A DNA stretch of 5,222 nt, taken from NCBI GenBank assembly GCA_945947925.1, contig CAMEZU010000142.1:1-5222 (forward strand), read 5' to 3'. The translations under genes were made by a program, and so were the position numbers. The notes under the pieces were generated by a model that was not told the DNA's origin, searched no databases, and worked only from the letters and a program-made list of their open reading frames with translations. The stretch's first letter is position 1, and every line of letters begins with the position of its first letter. Shown piece after piece: positions 1-5,222 of this stretch. This stretch comes from an uncultured Verrucomicrobiota bacterium. Its GTDB lineage: Bacteria; Verrucomicrobiota; Kiritimatiellia; RFP12; UBA1067.

Positions 1-1
1 C

Positions 2-865
2 TTCGGCAAGGTCCGCGCGCTCATCGACGACCACGGCCGCCGCATCAAGGAGGCGCCGCCGTCCATGCCGGTGAAGGCCACGGGCCTGTCGGGTGTTCCC
101 GAGGCGGGTGCCGAGTTCCGCGTGATGCTGGACGAGAAGCGCGCCCGCACGCTTGCCGAAGAGGCGGCGCAGGAGCGCAAGGAGCAGGAGCTTTCCACGT
201 CGAAGGCGTCGACCCTGGACGCGCTCCTCTCGCGGATGGCCGCGGAGGGCAAGCGCGAGCTCAATGTCGTCGTCAAGTCCGAGAACCAGGGCACCCTGGA
301 GGCGGTCGTCGAGGCGCTCAACCAGATCAAGAGCGAGAAGGTCGGCCTCAACGTGATCGGCACGGGGACGGGCAACGTCTCGATGACGGACGTGAAGAGC
401 GCGGCCGCCGGCAAGGCGATCATCGTCGGCTTCGACATCGGAAACGATTCGGGCGTGCAGCAGCAGGCCCGTCACGACGGCGTCAAGATCAACTCCTTCC
501 GCATCATCTACGAGCTCATCGACCACGTCAAGAACTCGATGCTCGACCTGCTGCCGCCGGAGTACAAGGAGGTCGTCCTCGGCCACGCCGAGATCAAGGC
601 GATCTACGACATCGGCAAGCTCGGCAAGATCGCGGGTTCCCAGATGCTCGACGGCAAGCTCGTCGCGAAGGAGCGCTACCGCATCCTCCGCAAGAAGGAG
701 CAGGTGTGGGACGGCCAGGTCCAGACGCTGCGTCACTTCAAGGACGAGGTCAAGGAAGTCACGGGCCAGCAGGAATGCGGCGTGTGCTTCGCGAACTACG
801 AGGGCTTCGCCGTCGGCGACGTCATCGAGTGCTACATGATGGAACAGCTCCCGCGCTCGCTCTAA
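2..865 (+). CDS. infB: Translation initiation factor IF-2, C-terminal part (5' end outside window)
   Basis: IF-2 is the GTPase that brings formyl-Met-tRNA to the 30S start site and promotes 50S joining in the cytoplasm. The open frame enters from the left edge and gives 287 residues before TAA, so the G domain lies outside the window. Residues 1-40 hold the end of domain II, including the LSGVPEAG motif that IF-2 shares widely. A charged linker helix follows (about 42-85), then domain III (about 87-180, starting LNVVVK), then the C-terminal domain that binds fMet-tRNA (about 186-287), with GSQMLDG near 212, FKDEVKEV at 246-253 and GDVIECY near the end. The usual ECGIGLEN segment reads ECGVCFAN, an unremarkable variant. 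ATG at 65 is an internal methionine, not the start. The gene normally heads the infB-rbfA-truB cluster, but here two membrane-protein ORFs follow it. The family call is very secure. Confidence 0.97.
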   Translation, partial: FGKVRALIDDHGRRIKEAPPSMPVKATGLSGVPEAGAEFRVMLDEKRARTLAEEAAQERKEQELSTSKASTLDALLSRMAAEGKRELNVVVKSENQGTLEAVVEALNQIKSEKVGLNVIGTGTGNVSMTDVKSAAAGKAIIVGFDIGNDSGVQQQARHDGVKINSFRIIYELIDHVKNSMLDLLPPEYKEVVLGHAEIKAIYDIGKLGKIAGSQMLDGKLVAKERYRILRKKEQVWDGQVQTLRHFKDEVKEVTGQQECGVCFANYEGFAVGDVIECYMMEQLPRSL

Positions 866-891
866 GCGGCGCTCGAGCCGGGTCCTCCGCG

Positions 892-943
892 CCCGAGAAT
901 GAACCAGACGATGTTTCTGCCCTGAGGGGCCTTGATTCTCGGG
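892..943 (+). repeat. Perfect 9-bp inverted repeat after infB, with competing downstream stem
   Basis: CCCGAGAAT at 892-900 is the exact reverse complement of ATTCTCGGG at 935-943. The 34-nt loop holds a small hairpin (GCCC 919-922 with GGGC 927-930). No run of T follows, so it is not a typical intrinsic terminator. The right arm can pair instead with sequence further on: CGGGAATG at 940-947 pairs with CATCCCG at 969-975 (7 bp, one bulged A). The two stems exclude each other because they share 940-943. It could be an mRNA 3'-end or processing structure for infB, an attenuator-like leader for the downstream membrane genes, or chance in GC-rich DNA. The pairing is read directly; a function is inference. 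Confidence 0.5.
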
Positions 944-1015
944 AATGTTGTCGAAACGACCGACTCGGCATCCCGTTTGATGTATCATCCTTCCGCTGCC
1001 CCGAACGGGCGGCGG

Positions 1016-1022
1016 AAAGGGG
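1016..1022 (+). promoter_or_regulatory. Shine-Dalgarno site of the small membrane ORF
   Basis: AAAGGGG lies 5 nt before the ATG at 1028. It selects this start over the TTG at 932 in the same frame, which would add a 32-residue polar extension with no recognisable sequence. Confidence 0.55.
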
Positions 1023-1027
1023 TGCTT

Positions 1028-1129
1028 ATGCTGACGAGCGTGCTTGTGGTCATCGGACTGTCCGTGGGGGCCGTGGTCGGACTTTACTGGCTGGGCAAGG
1101 CTACGGAGGGAGGCGACGATGTATCCTGA
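1028..1129 (+). CDS. Small single-pass membrane protein, 33 aa, unknown function
   Basis: I do not recognise this gene. It encodes 33 residues: a short start (MLTS), one strongly hydrophobic stretch (about residues 4-22, VLVVIGLSVGAVVGLYWLG) and a short acidic end (EGGDDVS). This is what a small single-TM protein looks like. A purine-rich ribosome site stands 5 nt before the ATG. Its last 11 nt overlap the start of the exchanger gene, and the exchanger's ribosome site lies inside it, so translation of the two is probably coupled. Possible roles are a small partner of the exchanger or a leader ORF whose translation opens the exchanger start. Support is limited to the start signal, the hydrophobicity and the overlap; being this short, it could still be a chance ORF. 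Confidence 0.5.
   Translation: MLTSVLVVIGLSVGAVVGLYWLGKATEGGDDVS
1105..1113 (+). promoter_or_regulatory. Shine-Dalgarno site of the exchanger gene, inside the small ORF
   Basis: GGAGGGAGG ends 5 nt before the ATG at 1119. It is the strongest ribosome site in the window. It decides the start of the exchanger against the upstream in-frame ATG at 1044, which would add 25 residues with no hydrophobic pattern that merely read the small ORF in another frame. Confidence 0.75.
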
Positions 1130-2057
1130 CGTCGTGCTCTTCGAGGCTCTGCTGTTCCTTTTCGGCGGACTGTGGCTTCTGGCGTGGAGTTCGGACCGGT
1201 TCGTCTGGGCTTCGGCCTGTCTGGCCCGTCGGTTGCGGCTGTCGTCCTTCGTCGTCGGCTTCGTCATCGTCGGCTTCGGTACGTCGCTTTCGGAGCTTAT
1301 GGTCTCGGCGGTGGCTGCTTGTCGCGGACACTCGGACCTGTCCCTGGGCAACGCCTACGGGTCCAACATCTTCAATGTCGCCGTGATCCTCGGCTTCCTG
1401 TGTCTCCTGCGGCCGATTCGGATCCGTCGGAGCGTCCGCCTTGCGGCCGTTCCGCTGCTGATCCTGGTGACGGCCGCATCCTGGGCGTCGCTGGCCTGTT
1501 TCGGCCGCATCACGCGTCCGATGGCCGCGGCCGCGATCCTGCTGTTCGTTGGTGTCGTGGCGGTGTATGCGCGGTTCGGCCGCAGATCCGCCAGGAGCCT
1601 CGGGCCGGACAGGGAGGCGCCGGGGAGCGTCTCGGCCGTCGGCATGCTTTTCTTTCTGGCGACGCTCCTCCTGGCTTCGCATCTGGTGGTCTGGGGCAGC
1701 GTGGTCACGGCACGGCGCCTGGGGCTCTCGGAGCTGATGATCGGACTCACGGTCGTGGCGGCCGGCACCTCGCTGCCGGAGCTGGCGACGTCCCTGGCTG
1801 CGCTTCGTCGACGCGAGACGGACATCGTGCTGGGCAATGTCATCGGCTCGAACTTCTTCAACGCGGTGGTCGTCGTTGGCGCGAGCACCTTGATCCGTGA
1901 AGTCGAGAGCGTGCCGGAAGGCGTCCTTTGGCGAGACCTGCCGTTTTCGCTGATTCTGACCTGCGGGCTGCTGTGCAGGCGGCTGACGTGCTGGCGAGGC
2001 GCGCTGGCGCTGGCCTCGTTCGTCCTCTACCTCGTCCTCCTCCTGTGCATCAGGTGA
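1119..2057 (+). CDS. Cation/Ca2+ exchanger (CaCA family, YrbG-like)
   Basis: This is an inner-membrane antiporter of the CaCA superfamily, which exchanges Ca2+ or another cation against Na+, H+ or K+. The 312-residue protein shows about ten hydrophobic segments (roughly 5-23, 42-66, 77-97, 107-126, 134-152, 172-195, 204-228, 239-258, 271-286, 293-311) in two homologous halves around a polar loop (about 153-170). Each half carries the diagnostic alpha repeat: GTSLSEL at 54-60 with GNAYGSNIFN at 77-86, and GTSLPEL at 216-222 with GNVIGSNFFN at 239-248. The cation-binding glutamates are E59 and E221. Both repeats end in Asn (N86, N248), as I recall for E. coli YrbG, rather than the Asp found in the second repeat of NCX_Mj. 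Length fits YrbG (about 325). The ion specificity cannot be read. It interrupts the infB-rbfA order and overlaps a small TM ORF by 11 nt. Confidence 0.92.
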   Translation: MYPDVVLFEALLFLFGGLWLLAWSSDRFVWASACLARRLRLSSFVVGFVIVGFGTSLSELMVSAVAACRGHSDLSLGNAYGSNIFNVAVILGFLCLLRPIRIRRSVRLAAVPLLILVTAASWASLACFGRITRPMAAAAILLFVGVVAVYARFGRRSARSLGPDREAPGSVSAVGMLFFLATLLLASHLVVWGSVVTARRLGLSELMIGLTVVAAGTSLPELATSLAALRRRETDIVLGNVIGSNFFNAVVVVGASTLIREVESVPEGVLWRDLPFSLILTCGLLCRRLTCWRGALALASFVLYLVLLLCIR

Positions 2058-2079
2058 GACGCGACAAGGCGGTTGGGCA

Positions 2080-2100
2080 CGGACGGGATGTCCGATTTTC
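2080..2100 (+). terminator. Possible weak intrinsic terminator after the exchanger gene
   Basis: CGGAC (2080-2084) and GTCCG (2090-2094) form a 5-bp stem around a GGGAT loop, followed by ATTTTC and then TGATTTTT. The stem is short and the T-run is broken, so termination would be partial at best. It sits 23 nt past the exchanger stop and just before the rbfA promoter, where a unit boundary makes sense. Confidence 0.35.
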
Positions 2101-2104
2101 TGAT

Positions 2105-2118
2105 TTTTGCTATAATAG
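2105..2118 (+). promoter_or_regulatory. Extended -10 promoter of rbfA-truB-ribF
   Basis: The sequence has a perfect TATAAT at 2111-2116 with the TG of an extended -10 at 2108-2109 (TGCTATAAT), inside an AT-rich patch that stands out in GC-rich DNA. No good -35 is present at 16-18 nt upstream, which is tolerated in extended -10 promoters. The expected transcription start, 6-8 nt after the -10, is about 2123-2125, at or next to the rbfA ATG. The same 14-nt pattern TTTTGnTATAnTAG recurs before tRNA-Thr at 4183-4196. Confidence 0.7.
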
Positions 2119-2124
2119 GTGCCT

Positions 2125-2511
2125 ATGGCAGTTGACAGACTAGAACGGGTGAATTCCTTGCTGAAACGGGTCATCGCGGAGTCGATGTTCTCCGTCATGC
2201 AGGGCGACAGCGTGGCGCCGGGGCTTTTCACGGTGACGGACGTGAAGTGCGGGAAGGACCTGCGCGACGCGACCGTGATGGTGTCCGTCTTCGGCGACGA
2301 CGCCCTCAAGGAGACGGCGCTCCAGCACCTCAAGCACAACGCGAAGCGCTTCCAGCAGATCATCAACCGCGAGGTGCGCCTGAAGTTCACGCCGCGGCTC
2401 GTCTTCAAGCTCGACCTCTCGCTCGAGCGCGGTGACGCGGTCCTCGCGCTGCTCGACAAGCTTCCTCCGATTGCGGAACAGGAGTCCGATGGCCAACCTG
2501 ACCCAGCTTAA
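2125..2511 (+). CDS. rbfA: 30S ribosome-binding factor A
   Basis: RbfA binds the immature 30S subunit near the 5' end of 16S rRNA and is needed for late 30S maturation and cold adaptation. The 128-residue product has the family length and its single KH-like fold. The start MAVDRLERVNSLLKRVIAE matches the usual first helix (xRxxRVxxxLxrEIa). SVAPGLFTVTDVKCGKDL corresponds to the first strands, ATVMVSVFG to the central strand, and LKHNAKRFQQII with REVRLKFTPRLVFKLD to the conserved C-terminal half, ending in an S-x-E-R-G motif. ATG at 2125 is preferred over GTG at 2119 because the protein family begins here and the predicted mRNA start leaves no room for 2119. Only a short AGGTG lies 3 nt upstream, so there is no normal ribosome site. 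Its last 23 nt overlap truB. Confidence 0.93.
   Translation: MAVDRLERVNSLLKRVIAESMFSVMQGDSVAPGLFTVTDVKCGKDLRDATVMVSVFGDDALKETALQHLKHNAKRFQQIINREVRLKFTPRLVFKLDLSLERGDAVLALLDKLPPIAEQESDGQPDPA
2480..2484 (+). promoter_or_regulatory. Shine-Dalgarno site of truB within rbfA
   Basis: AGGAG lies 4 nt before the ATG at 2489 and selects it over ATG 2513 (just past the rbfA stop, with no ribosome site) and over an in-frame ATG at 2432 that would only read rbfA in another frame. Confidence 0.6.
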
Positions 2512-3217
2512 GATGTTGGAGGACCTCGACGGCTTCCTCCTCGTCGACAAACCCGCGGGCATCGCGTTCTCGTCCGTCGTCAAGACGGTGAAGCGCAAGT
2601 TCAACCTCGTGAAGGTCGGTCACGGCGGCTCGCTCGACGCGATGGCGTCGGGACTCTTCGTCCTACTGATCGGCGACGCCAACAAGTTCGTCGGCGACGT
2701 GATGGGGGCGGACCGCTCCTACGCGGGCACGATGAAGCTCGGCCTTCGGACGAACACCCACGACGTCTACGGCGCGCCGGTCGGCGCGCCTGCGGAGGCG
2801 GCCGCGCTGCCGTCCCCGGAGAAGCTCGCAGCCGCGCTTTCGGAGTTCAGGGGCGACATCTTCCAGACCGAAAGCCGCTGGTGCAGCGTCCGCAAGGAAG
2901 GAAGCGCCGAGTACGAGGTCGCGGAGACGGGCGAACACAAGCCGTTCATGGCCCACGTGTACCGGCTGACGACGGCGGCGACGGACGATCCGACGGAGGT
3001 CGCGTTCGAGACCAAGGGGTCGAAGGGCCTGCTCGTGAAGACGCTCGTCAACGACCTGGGCGACGCTCTCGGGTGCGGTGCGTGCCTCAAGACGCTTCGC
3101 CGGACGCAGGTCGGCAAGTTCTCGGTCGCGGACGCCGTTCCGTTCGACCGGTTGCTCGAGACGGAGATGCGCGATTTCGCCGCGCTCGTCCTGCCGCTTT
3201 CCAAGGCGCTCGCATGA
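2489..3217 (+). CDS. truB: tRNA pseudouridine(55) synthase TruB, short form without PUA domain
   Basis: TruB converts uridine 55 in the T loop of tRNAs to pseudouridine. The 242-residue product opens with DGFLLVDKPAG (14-24) and carries the catalytic motif GHGGSLD (44-50), with D50 as the nucleophilic aspartate. RSYAG at 77-80 supplies the stacking tyrosine Y78, RTNTHDVYG follows at 87-95, and LGCGACLKTLRRTQVGKFSV (194-213) ends the core. E. coli TruB has 314 residues; the C-terminal PUA domain is absent here, as I recall for relatives in the Verrucomicrobia. Two positions are unusual: the KGTYIRT segment reads KGLLVKT (179-185), so active-site Tyr becomes L182 and the Arg that pairs with the catalytic Asp becomes K184. 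The usual PPxYSAxK region reads SRWCSVRK (129-136). The gene overlaps rbfA by 23 nt and ribF by 4 nt. The family is certain; full activity is likely but unproven. Confidence 0.93.
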   Translation: MANLTQLKMLEDLDGFLLVDKPAGIAFSSVVKTVKRKFNLVKVGHGGSLDAMASGLFVLLIGDANKFVGDVMGADRSYAGTMKLGLRTNTHDVYGAPVGAPAEAAALPSPEKLAAALSEFRGDIFQTESRWCSVRKEGSAEYEVAETGEHKPFMAHVYRLTTAATDDPTEVAFETKGSKGLLVKTLVNDLGDALGCGACLKTLRRTQVGKFSVADAVPFDRLLETEMRDFAALVLPLSKALA

Positions 3218-4188
3218 CCGTCGCCGTTGGCTTTTTCGACGGGGTGCACTTGGGACACCGGGCGATTCTCGCCGGAGCCGACGTGGCGCTCACCTTCGAG
3301 AACCATCCGCTCGCCTTTCTCGCGCCCGAGCGCGCACCGCGGCTCATCATGTCCTGGGCCGAGAAGGCGCAGGCGATCAGGGACCTGGGCGTTCACGTGA
3401 CGGCAATCGACTTCGATGCGGACGTCGCGGGCTGGTCCCCGGAACGCTTCCTCGAGAGGCTGAGGGGGTATGCGACGGGCTGGTCCGAACGTCTGACCAT
3501 TCCCGCCGAACCGCTCAGGATCCGCTGCGGCGCGAACTGGCGCTTCGGGAAGGGCGGCGCGGGGGATGCCGCGTTCGCGCGGGCGCACGGCATCGAGACG
3601 ACGGTCGTTCCCTATGCCGAGCACAAGGGCGAGCCGATTTCCTCGACGCGGATCCGCAAGGCGCTCGAAGCGGGCGAACTCGAGGATGCCGCCGCGATGC
3701 TGGGGCGTCCGTTCGTCGTCCGCGGCACGGCCTTCGCCGGCAAGGGGCTGGGGCGCGGCCTCGGGTATCCGACGCTGAACCTCCGCCTCGACCTTGGCCT
3801 GCGGCTGCCGCTCGGCGTCTATGCCGTCGCCGCAGGGGGCGTGCGGGGCGTCGCGAACTTCGGCCGTGCGCCGACGATGGGCGAGCGGGCGTGGTCCGAG
3901 CCCGTCCTGGAGGTCCATTTCCTCGAGCCGCCGCCGGCGGAACCTCCGCCGTGCGTCACGCTCAGGCGCTATCTCCGTCCCGAACGGCGCTTCGCCTCGC
4001 TGGCCGAGCTGCAGGCGCAAATCGCGCGCGACTGCGAGGAGGCGCGGCGATTCGGGACCGCCGAACGAGACGAGAAAGGCGATCTGACGATTGAAAAACG
4101 CGAGATTTCGTCCGATCCGACGTCACTGAACCTGAAATTTGTGTCCGAGACTGAAAATACCCCCTTGTCAAACGAGGCCAAGTTTTGA
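3214..4188 (+). CDS. ribF: Bifunctional riboflavin kinase / FAD synthetase
   Basis: RibF phosphorylates riboflavin to FMN and then adenylates it to FAD in the cytoplasm. The 324-residue product has both domains. The N-terminal nucleotidyltransferase part shows GFFDGVHLGH (6-15), TFENHP in place of the usual EPHP, GANWRFGKGG from 106, and SSTRIRKAL from 143. The C-terminal flavokinase part (about 160-280) shows GKGLGRGLGYPTLN, with the PTxN metal/nucleotide motif at 186-189, then PLGVYAV, GVANFGRAPT, LEVHFLE and LRPERRF. The start is fixed by an ATGA overlap with the truB stop, indicating coupled translation. The family core ends near residue 281. The last 43 residues are an unrelated polar tail encoded by DNA that falls to about 46% G+C (108 nt counted by hand) from about 71% just before. 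This tail crosses the next promoter, and its TGA stop overlaps the extended -10 element. Confidence 0.94.
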   Translation: MTVAVGFFDGVHLGHRAILAGADVALTFENHPLAFLAPERAPRLIMSWAEKAQAIRDLGVHVTAIDFDADVAGWSPERFLERLRGYATGWSERLTIPAEPLRIRCGANWRFGKGGAGDAAFARAHGIETTVVPYAEHKGEPISSTRIRKALEAGELEDAAAMLGRPFVVRGTAFAGKGLGRGLGYPTLNLRLDLGLRLPLGVYAVAAGGVRGVANFGRAPTMGERAWSEPVLEVHFLEPPPAEPPPCVTLRRYLRPERRFASLAELQAQIARDCEEARRFGTAERDEKGDLTIEKREISSDPTSLNLKFVSETENTPLSNEAKF

Positions 4189-4194
4189 TATACT
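4165..4194 (+). promoter_or_regulatory. Sigma-70-type promoter of the tRNA-Thr/tuf unit
   Basis: A -35 TTGTCA (4165-4170) and a -10 TATACT (4189-4194) are separated by 18 nt. TG at 4186-4187 adds an extended -10 (TGATATACT). This is the most complete promoter in the window, as expected for EF-Tu. The expected start is about 4201, leaving a leader of roughly 19 nt before the tRNA. The promoter lies mostly inside the ribF tail, and the ribF TGA (4186-4188) is part of the extended -10. Confidence 0.8.
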
Positions 4195-4219
4195 AGTCGA
4201 GTTTTCGTCTCACAAGAGT

Positions 4220-4295
<76 letters not shown>

Positions 4296-4326
4296 GGTGG
4301 GGGCGGGAAGAACAAGAACAACTCAC

Positions 4327-4331
4327 AGGAG
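4327..4331 (+). promoter_or_regulatory. Shine-Dalgarno site of tuf
   Basis: AGGAG lies 10 nt before the ATG at 4342, in an A-rich, apparently unstructured stretch after the tRNA. The spacing is slightly long but usable. Confidence 0.6.
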
Positions 4332-4341
4332 TAGACAGAAA

Positions 4342-5222
<881 letters not shown>

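Noticed and set aside
971..990. A possible promoter (-10 TATCAT at 983-988) for the small ORF and exchanger
   Set aside because: No -35 at a suitable distance (TTGTCG at 948 is 29 nt away) and TG is not at the extended -10 position. It may still be weakly active, but the sequence does not support a call.
866..1027. A yybP-ykoY (Mn2+) riboswitch before the CaCA gene
   Set aside because: This riboswitch class is known before such transporters, but I cannot find its conserved internal-loop sequences here; only the competing stems are visible.
932..1027. N-terminal extension of the small ORF from TTG at 932
   Set aside because: It overlaps the inverted repeat, has no ribosome site and gives a polar segment of no recognisable kind; ATG 1028 has a good ribosome site.
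1101..2459. A 452-codon open frame on the minus strand opposite the exchanger and rbfA
   Set aside because: It lies antisense to well-recognised genes, is full of Arg, Ser, Gln and Asp with no domain, and is the usual shadow produced by high G+C codon use.
2771..2790. Two copies of palindromic GGCGCGCC, 12 bp apart
   Set aside because: They encode a Gly-Ala-Pro repeat in a poorly conserved TruB loop and are expected by chance in such GC-rich coding DNA.
2767..4020. A 417-codon minus-strand open frame opposite truB and ribF
   Set aside because: Arg/Ala/Pro-rich composition, no recognisable motif and no ribosome site; both plus-strand genes beneath it are clear family members.
4296..4341. A terminator or second promoter between tRNA-Thr and tuf
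   Set aside because: The 46-nt spacer is purine-rich with no stable hairpin, T-run or -10 element, so co-transcription is the simpler reading.

Overview
The window is about two thirds G+C and nearly all coding, with every recognised gene on the plus strand. It looks like a housekeeping translation locus from a bacterium of the PVC superphylum (Planctomycetota-Verrucomicrobiota-Chlamydiota and relatives such as Kiritimatiellota or Lentisphaerota). This placement is from memory of protein signatures, not a search. The EF-Tu has a longer switch I reading GRRDATKILTI instead of the usual RGITI block. TruB has GHGGSLD...SGLFVLLIG and no PUA domain. IF-2 ends in a GDVIECY motif. The exact phylum is left open.

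Layout: (1) 2-865, the 3' part of infB (IF-2). (2) 866-1027, a 162-nt spacer with a perfect 9-bp inverted repeat and an overlapping, competing stem. (3) 1028-1129, a 33-codon single-TM small ORF, overlapping by 11 nt (4) a YrbG-like cation/Ca2+ exchanger at 1119-2057. (5) 2058-2124, a terminator-like hairpin followed at once by a consensus extended -10 promoter whose predicted start lies at or next to the rbfA start codon. (6) rbfA 2125-2511, truB 2489-3217 and ribF 3214-4188, tightly overlapping. (7) A strong promoter lying across the end of ribF. (8) tRNA-Thr(GGT) 4220-4295. (9) tuf (EF-Tu) from 4342, running off the right edge.

How it fits together: infB-rbfA-truB-ribF is the familiar ribosome-biogenesis/translation-initiation cluster. 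IF-2 places initiator tRNA, RbfA matures the 30S subunit, TruB makes pseudouridine 55 in tRNA, and RibF makes FMN and FAD. Here the cluster is split by a two-gene membrane cassette (small TM protein plus exchanger), and the genes after the split have their own promoter. The tRNA-Thr/tuf unit is a second, separately promoted translation unit with an arrangement known from other bacteria.

No CRISPR array, mobile element, phage gene or defence system is visible. The observations most worth a second look are the membrane cassette and its structured leader, the apparently leaderless rbfA mRNA, the altered TruB active-site positions, and a RibF tail that runs through the next promoter.
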